Of a stretch of 54,760 bases of DNA, positions 7,783 to 18,753 are shown one piece after another. A program made the position numbers and the translations under genes. This DNA is from an uncultured Chloroflexus sp. (GTDB taxonomy: Bacteria > Chloroflexota > Chloroflexia > Chloroflexales > Chloroflexaceae): the NCBI RefSeq assembly GCF_937129525.1, contig NZ_CAKZNK010000144.1, positions 1 through 54,760 of the forward strand. Direction: 5' to 3'. Below the pieces are notes generated by a model that was not told the DNA's origin, did not search any database, and saw nothing but the letters and a program-made list of their open reading frames with translations. The first letter of the stretch is position 1, and every line of letters begins with the position of its first letter.

Positions 7783-7791
7783 CATTCCCTC

Positions 7792-7819
7792 TTGACAGGA
7801 AAATAAGCCGTGCTAGAAT
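7792..7819 (+). promoter_or_regulatory. Sigma-70-type promoter of the glucan operon
   Basis: Consensus TTGACA (7792-7797) and TAGAAT (7814-7819) are separated by 16 bases. The start codon of the GH94 gene is about 100 bases downstream. Confidence 0.8.
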
Positions 7820-7874
7820 GGGAACCATCAGCCGCAAGTTGACAAAGTAGCCCAGAAGTTTTTCGCTTCGCCTG

Positions 7875-7890
7875 TATGAAACGTTTCATA
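7875..7890. promoter_or_regulatory. LacI-type operator O3, perfect 16-bp palindrome
   Basis: TATGAAACGTTTCATA is a perfect palindrome with the central CG common to LacI-family sites. It lies in the leader about 50 bp downstream of the predicted transcription start, where a bound repressor would block elongation or initiation. Confidence 0.8.
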
Positions 7891-7919
7891 TACAGGCCGT
7901 TACACTAGTCTGGAGCATT

Positions 7920-10301
7920 ATGGAACGCCTTTTTGCCAGCCGCTACGGCTACTTTAGCGCGGATGGCCGCGAATACACCATTACCACGCCACTAACGCCC
8001 CGCCCCTGGGGGAATGTGATTAGCAACGGCGATTATGCGCTGATGGTGTCGCAGACCGGTTCCGGCTATAGCTGGCGCAATAATGCCGGCCAAAACCGCA
8101 TCACCCGCTCGTTTCAGGATCTGGTGCAAGATAACTGGGGCAAGTATCTCTATTTGCGCGACCTCGATAGTGGAGTGTACTGGTCGGCAACCTATAAACC
8201 AACATTGCACGCTTACGATCACTATCAGGTGACCCACGGTCTGGGCTATTCGCACTTCATCCAGGAAGCGCATGCTATTCGTAGCCATCTGACCGTGTTT
8301 GTGGCCCCTCACGATCCGGTAGAAATGTTTCAGCTTACCCTCACGAATCTCTCTGCGCGTCCGCGCTGGCTTGATGTCACTTCCTATGTTGAGTGGCTGT
8401 TGGGCTTTGCTCCTGACGAACACCGCGAGTTCCACAAGTTGTTTATCGAGACAACGGTCGATCTATCGCTGAATGCATTGCTGGCGCGTAAGTATTTGTG
8501 GGGTTTTGCCGATGAGGCGGGCCGCCATAACAACCTCGACTGGCCTTATGTGGCGTTTATGGCGGTGAGTGAGCCGCTGAAGAGCTTTGACGGCGATAAA
8601 GAGTCGTTTATCGGTCTGTACCAGAGTCTCGAACACCCTCAGGCGATGCAGATGGCGACGCTAGCCGGGCGGGTTGGGCGTTTTGGCGATGCGATTGCGG
8701 CTTTGCAGGTTGAAGTGGCGCTGGAGCCTGGCGAGAGTCGCACAATCATTTTTACGCTGGGCGCCGCCGAGCAGGGCCGCGAAGACCCCGCCGATCTGAT
8801 CCGTCGCTTCACCTCCCCTGCCGCCGCTGCTCAGACTCTGGCTGCCGTACACGATTTCTGGGCGCGTCTGGTTGAGGCTGAATTTGTCGATACACCCGAT
8901 CCGGCCCTCAATCTGATGACTAATTACTGGTTGAAGTATCAGGCAATCTCTGGCCGGTTGTGGGCGAAGTCGGCCTTCTACCAGGTTTCGGCGGGATACG
9001 GCTTCCGTGATCAGTTGCAAGACAGTCAGATTTTTCTGGTGTGCGATCCCGAGCTGGCCAAACGGCAAATCTTGCTCCACGCTGCCCAGCAATTTGTGGA
9101 AGGCGATGTTTTGCACTGGTGGTTTTCGATCCGCGGCGGCGGCCCGCGCACCAACTGCTCGGACGATCTCCTCTGGTTGCCGTTTATCGTCGATTCTTAC
9201 CTGCAAGAGACCGGTGATACGGCAATCCTCGATGAGCCGGTACCCTATCTCAACGCTCCCGCCGAATCGCTCTATCTGCACTGCAAACGCGCTATCGAGC
9301 GTTCGTTTAGTCGCTTTTCTCCTCGCGGCATCCCGTTGATGGGCGATCACGATTGGAATGATGGCCTGAATGCCGTCGGAACCCATCTCCGCGGCGAGAG
9401 CTTTTGGGTAGCCGAGTTTCTCTACGCGATCCTGGAACGCTGGATCCCGATTGCCCGGCAACGCAATGATGCCGCCTTCGCCGACCGTTGCGCCGCTGTC
9501 CGCGAGACGCTGCGCTGGGCTACCAACCGTTATGGCTGGGATGGCGAGTGGTTTTTGCAGGCGACGACCGATGAAGGGTTGCCGCTAGGTTCACGCCAGA
9601 ATGATGAGGGGCGCATCTTTCTGATGCCCAATATCTGGGCAGTGATTAGCGGCATTACCGATCATGAACGGGCCTGCCAGGCAATGGAGTCGGTTACCCG
9701 GTATCTGCTTTGCGATTATGGCACCCTCTTGAACTATCCCGCTTTCACCCGACCCCGCCCTGATATTGGCTACGTGACCCGCTATGCGCCGGGGTTGCGT
9801 GAAAATGGCGGTGTGTACACCCACGCCGCGACGTGGGCCGTGTGGGCCTATGCCCTGCTGGGCGATGCCGAACATGCCTACGAGGCCTATCGCCGGATCT
9901 GTCCACCTAACCGCAGCGCCGATCCAGACCGGTATAAAGCTGAACCATATGTGACGCCGGGCAATGTCGATGGGCCGCAATCGCCCTTCTTTGGGCGAGG
10001 TGGCTGGACGTGGTATACCGGTTCGGCGCAGTGGCTCCACCGCATGGCAACCCACTGGATTTTGGGGATCCGCCCACAAGCCGATGGATTGCTGATCGAC
10101 CCACTTATCCCTTCAACCTGGGAGCGGTTCAGCGCGCGCCGTCGCTTCCGCAATGCGGTGTACGAGATTGAAGTGCTTAATCCCAACCACGCCAGTCGCG
10201 GGGTGGCCATCCTGGAAGTTGATGGGCAGCGCCTCAGCGGTAACGTTGTGCCGGTATTCGGCGACGGTCAGGTTCACCGGGTGCGGGTGGTGATGGGGTG
10301 A
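7920..10301 (+). CDS. GH94 family phosphorylase (cellobiose-phosphorylase type)
   Basis: 793 residues, the length of cellobiose/chitobiose phosphorylases and shorter than the roughly 1,100-residue 1,2-beta-oligoglucan phosphorylases. GH94 landmarks are present: GYGFRDQLQDSQ, EGDVLHWWF, CSDDLLWLP and the catalytic loop GDHDWNDGLN with Asp478 and Asp481. The family releases glucose-1-phosphate from beta-glucosides with inorganic phosphate, saving ATP, and acts in the cytosol (no signal peptide). The ATG follows GGAG. It is the first gene of the operon, directly downstream of the operators. Context suggests a beta-glucan disaccharide or oligosaccharide as substrate; linkage specificity cannot be read by eye. 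Confidence 0.92.
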   Translation: MERLFASRYGYFSADGREYTITTPLTPRPWGNVISNGDYALMVSQTGSGYSWRNNAGQNRITRSFQDLVQDNWGKYLYLRDLDSGVYWSATYKPTLHAYDHYQVTHGLGYSHFIQEAHAIRSHLTVFVAPHDPVEMFQLTLTNLSARPRWLDVTSYVEWLLGFAPDEHREFHKLFIETTVDLSLNALLARKYLWGFADEAGRHNNLDWPYVAFMAVSEPLKSFDGDKESFIGLYQSLEHPQAMQMATLAGRVGRFGDAIAALQVEVALEPGESRTIIFTLGAAEQGREDPADLIRRFTSPAAAAQTLAAVHDFWARLVEAEFVDTPDPALNLMTNYWLKYQAISGRLWAKSAFYQVSAGYGFRDQLQDSQIFLVCDPELAKRQILLHAAQQFVEGDVLHWWFSIRGGGPRTNCSDDLLWLPFIVDSYLQETGDTAILDEPVPYLNAPAESLYLHCKRAIERSFSRFSPRGIPLMGDHDWNDGLNAVGTHLRGESFWVAEFLYAILERWIPIARQRNDAAFADRCAAVRETLRWATNRYGWDGEWFLQATTDEGLPLGSRQNDEGRIFLMPNIWAVISGITDHERACQAMESVTRYLLCDYGTLLNYPAFTRPRPDIGYVTRYAPGLRENGGVYTHAATWAVWAYALLGDAEHAYEAYRRICPPNRSADPDRYKAEPYVTPGNVDGPQSPFFGRGGWTWYTGSAQWLHRMATHWILGIRPQADGLLIDPLIPSTWERFSARRRFRNAVYEIEVLNPNHASRGVAILEVDGQRLSGNVVPVFGDGQVHRVRVVMG

Positions 10302-10398
10302 CGCTCATACACGAAAAAGGAGGTGGCGCATTCGATAACGGAACCCAATCGCTCTCATCAGGAGTTGCAGCAGTATTTGCATTTCAAGGAGGAGAAGC

Positions 10399-11850
10399 AT
10401 GAAACCTTTGGCCAAAGGCGGCTTTCTGCTGGTAGTGATCATGGTGCTGGCAGCGCTGGTCGGTTGTACACCAGCCGCTACGCCGCCACCTACCCAGGCC
10501 CCAACAACGGCGCCGCAGACACCCCCTGAGCAACCGACAGTTGCGCCTACCGCCGAACCGGCTCCTACGGCAGCGGCGAAGCAACCGGTCACATTACGCT
10601 ACGCCAACTGGAATCTCGGCACTGAGGAGGAGAACAACATTCAACGCCGGCTGGTTAAGGCATACACCGAACTCAACCCGCGCGTGACGATTGAATTTGT
10701 CGATATGTCGGGCGGTGGCTGGGATGATATGCTCAACACATATGCGGCTAAAGGTGAGTTACCCGATGTCTTTATGGCCAATAACATGCCGCTGTATGTG
10801 AAAAATGGCTGGCTGGCCGATCTGACCGATCTGGTGGCCAATGACCCCGATTGGGCATTGATCCCGGAAGCGTTGCGCTCGGGGGTGACTTATAATGGCC
10901 GGGTCATGGGTTTGCCCGCCGCGCAGTTTATTATGGGCTATTTCGTCAACCGCGATCTGTACGAGGCGGCCAATCTCGACGCGCCTGAATATGGCTTTAC
11001 GCTCGATGAGTTCAATGCAGCGGTGACCGGTCTGCACAACCCGGCGCGTGGCGTGCTCGGTCTCGATGAGATGGAGTTCGTGATGGGATGGTACCCGCAT
11101 ACGCTCGATAACCGGTTGCAGTGGTTTAGCTTCGATGGCGTTCATATGAACTACAACTCAACTGCGTTTAAAGAGACGGTGGCGCGGGTAACTGAACTCA
11201 AGCCTTACACGTGGCAAGGACTGACCGATGAGCAGAAGGCCAACTTCAAGTCAGCCGGGCCATGGGAGCTGTTCTTGAACCAGGAAGTTGGCATGCGTTG
11301 GGAAGGTGGCTGGGCCATTCCCCAATTCGCCCAGAATGCAACCTTCGATTGGGATTTTGTCGGGATTCCCGGTGGCAATCAGGCGATTGTCATGGATATT
11401 ATCGTCGTGGCAAAGACAGCGCCCAATCTGGAAGAGGCCTACCAGTTCGCGCGCTGGATGACCTTCGCCCGCGCCGCTTATGCTAAAGAAGTCGAGCTGG
11501 CGCGCGAGATGGGCAGTGTGCCGAGCAAGATGCCGGTTGCTATCGATGCCGAGTCGATTGCCCTCTATCGCCAGTTCTTCGATAAGCCGGGCATTAACGC
11601 CGCCCTCGAGAATCTGGACAACAGCCTGGTTGAGTCGCTGGCCAAGCTGGTGCCAGGTTACATCCAGGCCCGCTGGGAGGGCAAGCCGGGTATCGATATT
11701 GGCGAGGATAAAGACGTGAATATGTGGTTTATGTTCTTCCGCGCTGGCGACGGTATCTATAAGTACGAAGACTATGCGCCACAGTTAGAGACCTTCGCCA
11801 ACAATATCCTCGATACGGCCAGAGCAGAGGTTGACGAGGCATTGAAGTAG
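10399..11850 (+). CDS. ABC transporter sugar-binding lipoprotein (family 1)
   Basis: 483 residues. The signal sequence ends in the lipobox LVGC, followed by a Pro/Thr/Ala-rich linker to about residue 58. The mature region starts [11 protein letters not shown] and shows the solute-binding protein family 1 pattern: [22 protein letters not shown], and a C-terminal region rich in aromatic residues. It would capture oligosaccharide outside the membrane for a MalFG-type permease. A good ribosome site (GGAGGAG) precedes the ATG. It is second in the operon, 97 bp after GH94, and is followed by an intercistronic stem-loop. Which of the two permease pairs it serves is not known. Confidence 0.92.
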   Translation: MKPLAKGGFLLVVIMVLAALVGCTPAATPPPTQAPTTAPQTPPEQPTVAPTAEPAPTAAAKQPVTLRYANWNLGTEEENNIQRRLVKAYTELNPRVTIEFVDMSGGGWDDMLNTYAAKGELPDVFMANNMPLYVKNGWLADLTDLVANDPDWALIPEALRSGVTYNGRVMGLPAAQFIMGYFVNRDLYEAANLDAPEYGFTLDEFNAAVTGLHNPARGVLGLDEMEFVMGWYPHTLDNRLQWFSFDGVHMNYNSTAFKETVARVTELKPYTWQGLTDEQKANFKSAGPWELFLNQEVGMRWEGGWAIPQFAQNATFDWDFVGIPGGNQAIVMDIIVVAKTAPNLEEAYQFARWMTFARAAYAKEVELAREMGSVPSKMPVAIDAESIALYRQFFDKPGINAALENLDNSLVESLAKLVPGYIQARWEGKPGIDIGEDKDVNMWFMFFRAGDGIYKYEDYAPQLETFANNILDTARAEVDEALK

Positions 11851-11866
11851 GCCCGATTCCGTTATG

Positions 11867-11912
11867 GCTGCGGGCGCCAAATCTCAGACAGGGATGCGCC
11901 GGCGTCCGCAGC
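11867..11912 (+). other. Intercistronic stem-loop after the binding-protein gene
   Basis: The 12-base arms at 11867-11878 (GCTGCGGGCGCC) and 11901-11912 pair completely with one G-U wobble, around a 22-base loop. No T-run follows. Such hairpins after binding-protein genes often protect the upstream mRNA and raise binding-protein levels; that role is inferred here. Confidence 0.55.
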
Positions 11913-12002
11913 GCTCAAGCGCGTGGTATCACCCTTTCGTTGACCGATCACGTCTCGCTGCACCCGGCTTGCGCCGATAGGGAACAGGGACAGGTAAACA
12001 CG

Positions 12003-14855
12003 ATGTACGCTTATCGATTTGGCCGGTCAATCCAACCGATCCTTGCGCTTTGGTTTGCGCTGGCCGGATTGCTGCTGGCTCCGCTGCCGGCGCAAGCCGA
12101 CACCGGGAAGACGCCGGTAATCGAAATCGGCGCCGATGCGCTCGGTCTGCCACTGCGCACCCATCCGCTGTCAGCCGGTTACGCTAAACCGAGCGTTACC
12201 ATCAACGCCGGCGATCAGGTAACCTTTGCCGTTGACGTGCCGCAAACCGGCGCGTATATGCTGGCAATCGATGCCGCCGTGCCAGAATCGATCACCTTTA
12301 TCCCACCAGAACTGCTTGTCCAGATTGCCGGTCAAGCCGAACGCTGGCGACTGCTCATTCCGCTCTTCTACCACGATACCGCTGACACCTTTCCGCTCGA
12401 CCGCTACGGCAACGAGGTTCTTATTCCCCAGGCCCGCCTGGCCCGCTGGAGTCGCGTCTTCTTGCGCGATGTCAATTTCAGTCAGCCCTACCCGCTTGCC
12501 ATCACGTTGTCTGCCGGTCGCCAGCAATTTTCGCTTAGCCTGAGCGAAGGGACGGTCGTGTTGGGCAGCATCTATCTGCTGCCGGCAATCAGTTCGTACC
12601 CGACCTACGCTGAGTATCGGGCGCAACAGCCAGACAATCAGGTCAATGGTGTATTGATTGAACTTGAAGCCGAAAAACCCGCTTACAAGAACGATACTGC
12701 TGTGCGTCCGCTTAGCCGCCAGAATCTGGCAGTGACTCCCTACGATCCCTACCGAATGCTGATGAACACCCTGGGTGGCGAAAACTGGAACCGCAGCGGA
12801 ACGGCAGTTTACTACGAATTTATCGTGCCACAGAGCGGCTGGTATGCGATTACGCTCCGCGCAATTCAGGATTACAAAAACAACTTTACCGTCTACCGAC
12901 GGATCTTGATTGACGATCACGTCCCCTTTGCTGAATTCAATGCGGTACCGTTCAGCTACAATCCGACCTGGCGTAACTATACCCTCGGCGGTGCAACGCC
13001 TTACTTGATCTATCTCGAACAGGGTCGGCACGTGCTGGGGATTGAAGCAACCGCCGCGCCCTACCACGAATCAATCGAACGGGTGCGCGCCAGCCTCAAG
13101 GCAATTGCCGATCTTGCCTTCGCGATCAAGCGTCTGACCGGCAATCAGATCGACATCTACAAAGAATGGGAGATTGCCGATTACATTCCTGACATTCGCG
13201 AACGACTGACGATGCTGGCCGATCAGCTTCGCGCCGATCAGCAAGCGCTGCTGGCCGTCAACCAAACCCCGGCTTCGGCAGAGGTGCTGGCGTACCAGAT
13301 GGCGATTGACAATCTCGCAGTGCTGGCGCAAGACCCTAACCGGATTCCGGTGCGAATGAGTCGCCTTTCGGAAGGGGCGGGATCGGCAGCGCAGTTGCTC
13401 GGGAATGTCTTGCCTTCGTTGCAGAGCCAACCGCTGGCTCTTGACAAGATTTATATCCATTCTCCGGACATCATCCCTCCCGAACCGAATATTACAACCG
13501 GCGCAGTGATTCTCGACTGGGCACAGCGTTTCCTCGCCTCTTTCCGCAGCAATCCTTACCAGAGTATCGGCGCCGCGCCGGATGAACTGGAGGTGTGGGT
13601 CAATCGCCCACAGCAATATGTCAACTTACTCCAACGCATGGCCGATGAGCAGTTCACCCCGCAGACCGGAATCAAGGTCAAGTTTTCGATCATGCCTGAC
13701 GAGGCGAAGTTAATCCTGGCCTGCGCCGCCGGCACTCAGCCTGATATTGCGCTTGGTGTCAGCACTAACATCCCCTACGAACTGGCGATTCGCAATGCGC
13801 TCTACGATTTGCGCCGTTTTCCCGACTTTGATCGCTTCATTCGCATATATGCGCCCGGTTCTCTGTTGAGCTATATCATCAACGACTCGGTATACGCCAT
13901 TCCAGAGACGCAAGATTTTTGGGTCACGTTTTACCGCAAAGACATTCTGGAAACGCTCAACCTGCCGGTGCCACAAACGTGGAACGAGGTGCTGGAGATT
14001 CTGCCAGAGCTGCAACGCTTCGGGATGAACTACAACACGCCGCTCTCGAGTGGTAGCGGCTTGAAAGGGTATCTGGTGACCGCGCCCTATCTTTTCAACA
14101 ATGGCGCGTCACTCTATACTCCGGATGGCATGTCGGGGTTGGGTAGCGACGAGGCGATTCAGGCGATCCGGTTTATGGCCGAAAGTTTCACCATCTATGG
14201 CATGCCGTTAACCACCGCCAGTTTCTACGAAAGTTTTCGCGCCGGCGAAACCCCGGTTGGCATCTCGAACTTTGAAACCTATCTCAAGCTGCTCACTGCC
14301 GCGCCTGAAATTGATGGCCTGTGGGATATTACTCTCTACCCGGCGACCGTCTTGCCCGATGGACGCCAGTTGCGCTACGCGACTGGCTCGGCCCAGGCGG
14401 CAATGATGTTCGCCAATACCGACAAACCGCAGCAAGGATGGCAATTCCTGACCTGGTGGATGTCCACTGAGACGCAGGTTGCATTCCAGCGCGAATTGAT
14501 GATGAACTATGGACTGGAATATCTGTGGAATTCGGCCAATCTGGAGGCATTCCGGTTTACGCCGATTGCCGGTTCGCACCGCGACGTGATCTTGCAGCAG
14601 TGGCAGTGGTTGCAAGAGCCGGTTAAATTGCCGGGTAGTTATATGCAAGAGCGCGAACTGAGCAACGTTTGGAACCGGATCGTCTTTGACGGCGCCAATC
14701 CGCGCGTGGCGATTGACGCTGCCGTGACGGTAATCAACCGCGAGATTACGCGCAAGATGACCGAATTCGGCTATATCCGCAACGGTGAGCGGGTGAAGAC
14801 CTTCACAATTCCTACGATTGAGACAGTGAAGGAGTGGATGGCGCATGCAAACTGA
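12003..14855 (+). CDS. Large two-part extracellular solute-binding protein
   Basis: 950 residues, about twice the normal size. A signal peptide ([10 protein letters not shown], cleavage before DTG) lacks a lipobox. Residues about 30-520 look like beta-sandwich carbohydrate-recognition modules followed by a helical segment. Residues about 530-930 form a family 1 solute-binding domain ([48 protein letters not shown]). Similar long binding proteins occur beside YtcP/YteP-like permeases in Bacillota. The ATG at 12003 is chosen because the signal peptide begins just after it; the frame opens earlier at 11940. The stop overlaps the next permease gene by 11 bp. It probably presents a polymeric or long oligomeric glucan to the permease pair that follows. 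Confidence 0.88.
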   Translation: MYAYRFGRSIQPILALWFALAGLLLAPLPAQADTGKTPVIEIGADALGLPLRTHPLSAGYAKPSVTINAGDQVTFAVDVPQTGAYMLAIDAAVPESITFIPPELLVQIAGQAERWRLLIPLFYHDTADTFPLDRYGNEVLIPQARLARWSRVFLRDVNFSQPYPLAITLSAGRQQFSLSLSEGTVVLGSIYLLPAISSYPTYAEYRAQQPDNQVNGVLIELEAEKPAYKNDTAVRPLSRQNLAVTPYDPYRMLMNTLGGENWNRSGTAVYYEFIVPQSGWYAITLRAIQDYKNNFTVYRRILIDDHVPFAEFNAVPFSYNPTWRNYTLGGATPYLIYLEQGRHVLGIEATAAPYHESIERVRASLKAIADLAFAIKRLTGNQIDIYKEWEIADYIPDIRERLTMLADQLRADQQALLAVNQTPASAEVLAYQMAIDNLAVLAQDPNRIPVRMSRLSEGAGSAAQLLGNVLPSLQSQPLALDKIYIHSPDIIPPEPNITTGAVILDWAQRFLASFRSNPYQSIGAAPDELEVWVNRPQQYVNLLQRMADEQFTPQTGIKVKFSIMPDEAKLILACAAGTQPDIALGVSTNIPYELAIRNALYDLRRFPDFDRFIRIYAPGSLLSYIINDSVYAIPETQDFWVTFYRKDILETLNLPVPQTWNEVLEILPELQRFGMNYNTPLSSGSGLKGYLVTAPYLFNNGASLYTPDGMSGLGSDEAIQAIRFMAESFTIYGMPLTTASFYESFRAGETPVGISNFETYLKLLTAAPEIDGLWDITLYPATVLPDGRQLRYATGSAQAAMMFANTDKPQQGWQFLTWWMSTETQVAFQRELMMNYGLEYLWNSANLEAFRFTPIAGSHRDVILQQWQWLQEPVKLPGSYMQERELSNVWNRIVFDGANPRVAIDAAVTVINREITRKMTEFGYIRNGERVKTFTIPTIETVKEWMAHAN

Positions 14856-15759
14856 CCGGCGTAACCACATGATCGGCCAATGGCGCAAGGAGGCAAGCGC
14901 GTATGTCTTCGTCGCGCCTTACGCCGCGCTGTTCGCAGTCTTCATCGCAATTCCGGTGCTGGCGGCATTTCTGCTCTCATTTACGTTTTTCGATTCGATC
15001 CAGCCGCCACAGTTCAACGGGTTGTTGAACTACATCGTGTTGCTGACCCAAGACGACATCTTTATGCGCTACGTCTTGCCCAACACGATCCAGTTTGCCG
15101 TGCTGGTTGGGCCGGGAGGTTATGCGCTGGCCTTTTTGCTGGCCTGGATGCTGGCCCAGTTGCCGCGCCTGCCGCGCGCGATCTTTGCCCTCATTCTCTA
15201 TTCGCCGTCGATGACCGGCGGGGTGGCGATGGCGGTCGTCTGGCAGACACTCTTTAGTGGGGATCAGAACGGGTATCTGAACAGTTTCCTGCTCAGCCTC
15301 AATCTGATCCAGGCGCCGATCCAGTGGCTGCAATCGCCAGAGTATTTGATGACGATCATGATCATTGTCACGCTGTGGAGCAGTATGGGAGTCGGCTTTC
15401 TGGCTATGCTGGCCGGAATGCTCGACATTAATCCTGAATTGTACGAAGCCGGCGCCCTCGATGGGATCAGCAGCCGCTGGCAAGAGATTATCTACATCAC
15501 GATTCCATCGATGAAGCCGCAGATGCTCTTTGGCGCCGTGATGGCGATTGTCGGCGCTTTTCAGGCCGGCACGATCGGTGTAGCGCTATCGGGGAGCAAC
15601 CCTACGCCGCGTTACGCCGGCCAACTAATCGTCAACCACATCGAAGACTACGGTTTCCTGCGTTACGAGATGGGGTATGCTGCCGCAGTCTCGGTCGTGT
15701 TGCTGTTGATGGTATTGCTGTTTAACCGGCTCGCCAACAAACTCTTTCGCGAGGATTGA
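14845..15759 (+). CDS. Sugar ABC transporter permease, MalF/UgpA type (first pair)
   Basis: 304 residues with about six membrane segments, the first at about residues 25-50 ([19 protein letters not shown]). The EAA loop that contacts the ATPase is at about 201 ([10 protein letters not shown]...IPSMKP). The start overlaps the end of the binding-protein gene by 11 bp, and GGAG lies 11 bases before it, so the two are translationally coupled. An internal ATG at 14869 is possible. It forms a heterodimer with the next gene product. Confidence 0.93.
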   Translation: MQTDRRNHMIGQWRKEASAYVFVAPYAALFAVFIAIPVLAAFLLSFTFFDSIQPPQFNGLLNYIVLLTQDDIFMRYVLPNTIQFAVLVGPGGYALAFLLAWMLAQLPRLPRAIFALILYSPSMTGGVAMAVVWQTLFSGDQNGYLNSFLLSLNLIQAPIQWLQSPEYLMTIMIIVTLWSSMGVGFLAMLAGMLDINPELYEAGALDGISSRWQEIIYITIPSMKPQMLFGAVMAIVGAFQAGTIGVALSGSNPTPRYAGQLIVNHIEDYGFLRYEMGYAAAVSVVLLLMVLLFNRLANKLFRED

Positions 15760-15761
15760 CC

Positions 15762-16664
15762 ATGAGGCGCAAGCGTTGGTTTAGCTACAGTCTGCGCGAT
15801 AGCGGCATGAATCCACGAGGGTTTCACCCCAGTCAGCTCAAATTTTATCTGGTGCTGGCGCCGCTGGCAGCGTTTATGCTGCTGCCCATCGTCTTTATCT
15901 TCTCGCACGCCTTTAAGCCGCCAGAGGAATTGTTTGCTTATCCGCCGCGCTTTTTTGTCGTCAGACCAACGCTGAAAAATTTTACCGACCTCTTTGCCCG
16001 CATTTCTACCTCGGAAGTGCCGGTGAGTCGCTATCTGTTTAATAGCGTGATGGTTACGCTGCTCACCGTGCTGGCTTCGGTTGTTGTTGGCTCGACTGCG
16101 GCCTTTGCGCTATCGAAAAAACGGTTTCGCCTCAAGCAGACACTCTTTGCCATCAATACGGTAGCGTTGATGTTTGTGCCGGTCGCCGTCACTATTCCAC
16201 GCTTCCTGATCATCCAGCAGCTCGGCCTGCTCAATACCTTCTGGGTGCATATTCTGCCCGCGCTGGCCATGCCGGTCGGTCTGTTTCTGCTCAAACAGTT
16301 CATGGATGCGCTCCCCAACGAGATAATCGAAGCGGCTCAGATCGATGGCGCTACCGACTGGCAGATCTACTGGCACATTATTGTGCCGCTGACCAGGCCG
16401 GCACTGGCAACAATTGCCATTCTCGCCTTTCAGGCTTCCTGGAATAATGTTGATACCTCGGCGATGTACATCAATGACGAAAACCTGAAGACGTTTGCCT
16501 TCTATCTCTCAACGCTCACGTCAACGACGGCTGGCGCCAATCTGGTTGCCGGCCAGGGGATGGCGGCGGCGGCTTCGTTAATCGTCTTTGTCCCCAACCT
16601 GATCATCTTCATTCTGTTGCAGAGTCAGGTGATGAGCACAATGTCGCATTCGGGATTGAAGTGA
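15762..16664 (+). CDS. Sugar ABC transporter permease, MalG/UgpE type (first pair)
   Basis: 300 residues and about six membrane segments, with the EAA loop at about 188 ([10 protein letters not shown]...IVPLTRPAL). The ATG at 15762 stands two bases after the stop of its partner and has GAGG before it; a TTG at 15756 is an alternative start. It completes the channel with the preceding permease. No ATPase gene accompanies the pair. Confidence 0.93.
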   Translation: MRRKRWFSYSLRDSGMNPRGFHPSQLKFYLVLAPLAAFMLLPIVFIFSHAFKPPEELFAYPPRFFVVRPTLKNFTDLFARISTSEVPVSRYLFNSVMVTLLTVLASVVVGSTAAFALSKKRFRLKQTLFAINTVALMFVPVAVTIPRFLIIQQLGLLNTFWVHILPALAMPVGLFLLKQFMDALPNEIIEAAQIDGATDWQIYWHIIVPLTRPALATIAILAFQASWNNVDTSAMYINDENLKTFAFYLSTLTSTTAGANLVAGQGMAAAASLIVFVPNLIIFILLQSQVMSTMSHSGLK

Positions 16665-16713
16665 GTGGATACGCCTGCGCTTGAGTGAAGGCCGCTACGC
16701 GAGAGAGACGACT

Positions 16714-18753
16714 ATGGATCGGGTGCGCATCCGCAATCAGAGTGTTTTCTGGCTCGGCGTTGTGATTGCCCTGGCGCTGGGGACGGTAGTGCGCGCGCCG
16801 GTAGTTCAGGCTGATGCGCCCTACGTAACCTGGACACCAGGCCCTGGCGGCGAGCTATACATGACCCAGGATGCATATATCCCGATTGGCGAGACACCTT
16901 TGCCAGTAGCCGGCCCCGAAGACATGTTTATGACGCCGGATGGGATCATCTATCTGGCCGATACCGGCAATGGACGAATCGCGCGGCTCGATGAGACTCT
17001 GACGGTAGTGGCAGAGTATGGAAAGGGAATTTTGCAAAAACCGTTCGGCGTTTTCGTCGATGATGAAGGCACTGTATATGTGGCCGACGCAGGGTTGAAT
17101 CAGATTGTTGTGCTGGCCGCAGACGGCACGCTCCGCCACCAGTTCGGGCGACCGGTTGAACCACTGTTCGGCAAGAACCGCAGCTTCCTGCCCCGCAAAG
17201 TGGCAGTTGATCAGCGCCGCAACCTCTATGTCATCGGCGAAGGATCGGTGCAAGGGGTCATCCTGCTCAACCCCGATGGCCGCTTCATCGGTAATTTCGC
17301 TGCCAATACCGCCCAGATGTCGCTGCGCATGCTCTTACAGCGGATGTTCTTGAGCGAAGAGCAACTGGCTCAACTGGCGCGAAACGAAGCTGCTTCGCCA
17401 TCGAACCTGGCTATTGACCGGCAATCGATGCTCTACACCATTACTGCCAGCACATTTGCCGACCAGAGCATCCGCAAATTCACCGTTGCCGGACGCAATA
17501 TCTTTCCATCTGTTATCGGCTCAACCTCATTCCGCGACATCCACATCGATCCCGATGGTCTACTGGTGACAGTTGATAGCGAGGGCCGGATCTTCGAGTA
17601 CGACCAGAATGGCACGTTGCTGTTTCTGTTCAATGCCCGCGACAATGGCGATCAACGGCGCGGGACACTGATCAATCCGACCGGAATTGCCCGTTACGGC
17701 GACCTGATCTATGTCCTCGACAAAGAAAAGAATGCGCTGATCCGCTATCAGGCCACTGCCTTCGCCGAGACGGTGCATCGGGCGATGCGGCTCTATCTGG
17801 CCGGTTTTTACCGCGAAGCGCAGCCCTATTTTGAACAGGTGCTCAACTTCAATGGTTCGTTCATCATGGCGTATCAGGGGTTGGCCGATGCCTACTTCAA
17901 AGCCGGCAATTACGGCGCGGCGCTGACGGCCTACCGCTACGCCGAAGATCGGGCCGGTTATTCAGAGTCCTTCTGGGAGCTACGCAATGCGGTACTACAG
18001 CAATATCTCGGCCCATTCATCATTGCTATCACGCTGGCGGCGCTTGGTCAAAGCATTATGCGACGCTTCGAACGTCGGTACGGCTGGTTTGAACCGTTGC
18101 GGGCCTGGATGCGGCAACTTCGCCGGCGCCGACTGATTGACGATGCTGTCTTCCTGCTGCGCTTTGTGCGCCATCCGGTTGATAGCTTCTACTACATCAA
18201 AGCCAACCAGCGCGGCAGTCTGCGCTTTGCCTTTCTGATCTACCTCTGGGTGATTGCCGTTCACGTGCTCTCACTCTATTTGATGGGTTTTCCCTTTAAT
18301 CAGTATGCCTACCCCGGACAGATTCGGGTCGAGAATGAAATTGCGCTGCTGGTGGTGCTCTTCGGGTTGTGGAATACGGCGAACTATCTGGTGTCAACGA
18401 TCAGCGACGGCGAAGGCCGGGTGCGCGACGTCGTGATCGGCAGCGCCTACAGCCTCTTTCCGTATGCGCTGTTTATGCCAGTCGTGATCGCTGTCTCGAA
18501 TGTGTTGACGCTCAACGAGATCTTTCTGGTCACCTTCTCGCAGCAGGTTATTTTTGCCTGGACTGGATTGATGCTTTTCATCATGGTGCGAGAAATTCAC
18601 AACTATACCATCTCAGAAACGACCGGCAATGTTCTCAAGACCCTGTTCACAATGGCGATGCTGGCGTTCACCGCTTATATTCTCTCGCTCTTGTTTGGGC
18701 AATTGTTCGATTTTATCAGCGCTATCTGGCAGGAGATTGGTTTGCGTGGGTAA
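16714..18753 (+). CDS. NHL-propeller / TPR / Yip1-domain membrane protein
   Basis: 679 residues with an unusual domain series. A signal segment ([13 protein letters not shown]) is followed by an exported NHL-type beta-propeller at about 45-355 ([48 protein letters not shown]). A TPR-like pair follows at about 365-430 ([27 protein letters not shown]), and a Yip1-like membrane bundle of about five to six helices fills the C-terminal 230 residues. Comparable proteins sit beside DUF5696 genes and sugar transporters in Paenibacillus-type genomes; their function is unknown. It may sense or scaffold glucan at the membrane. The ATG at 16714 follows GAGAGAG. The stop overlaps the next gene by 8 bp. 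Confidence 0.82.
   Translation: MDRVRIRNQSVFWLGVVIALALGTVVRAPVVQADAPYVTWTPGPGGELYMTQDAYIPIGETPLPVAGPEDMFMTPDGIIYLADTGNGRIARLDETLTVVAEYGKGILQKPFGVFVDDEGTVYVADAGLNQIVVLAADGTLRHQFGRPVEPLFGKNRSFLPRKVAVDQRRNLYVIGEGSVQGVILLNPDGRFIGNFAANTAQMSLRMLLQRMFLSEEQLAQLARNEAASPSNLAIDRQSMLYTITASTFADQSIRKFTVAGRNIFPSVIGSTSFRDIHIDPDGLLVTVDSEGRIFEYDQNGTLLFLFNARDNGDQRRGTLINPTGIARYGDLIYVLDKEKNALIRYQATAFAETVHRAMRLYLAGFYREAQPYFEQVLNFNGSFIMAYQGLADAYFKAGNYGAALTAYRYAEDRAGYSESFWELRNAVLQQYLGPFIIAITLAALGQSIMRRFERRYGWFEPLRAWMRQLRRRRLIDDAVFLLRFVRHPVDSFYYIKANQRGSLRFAFLIYLWVIAVHVLSLYLMGFPFNQYAYPGQIRVENEIALLVVLFGLWNTANYLVSTISDGEGRVRDVVIGSAYSLFPYALFMPVVIAVSNVLTLNEIFLVTFSQQVIFAWTGLMLFIMVREIHNYTISETTGNVLKTLFTMAMLAFTAYILSLLFGQLFDFISAIWQEIGLRG

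Larger units (their letters stand above)
7516..7919 (+). promoter_or_regulatory. Control region of the 14-gene glucan operon
   Basis: This 404-bp gap between divergent genes holds three LacI-type operators and one strong promoter, listed separately. The first 180 bp show nothing recognisable. The operator sequence and the LacI-family gene inside the operon suggest autoregulated, sugar-inducible control. Confidence 0.75.

Noticed and set aside
10323-10529. 68-codon frame from GTG after AAGGAG between GH94 and the binding protein
   Set aside because: It runs 130 bp into the binding-protein gene out of frame and its translation has no recognisable features; the SD-like sequence alone is not enough.
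12171-13067. 298-codon minus-strand frame inside the large binding-protein gene
   Set aside because: It is antisense to a gene with a signal peptide and binding domain, and its translation is His/Arg/Gln-rich without motifs.
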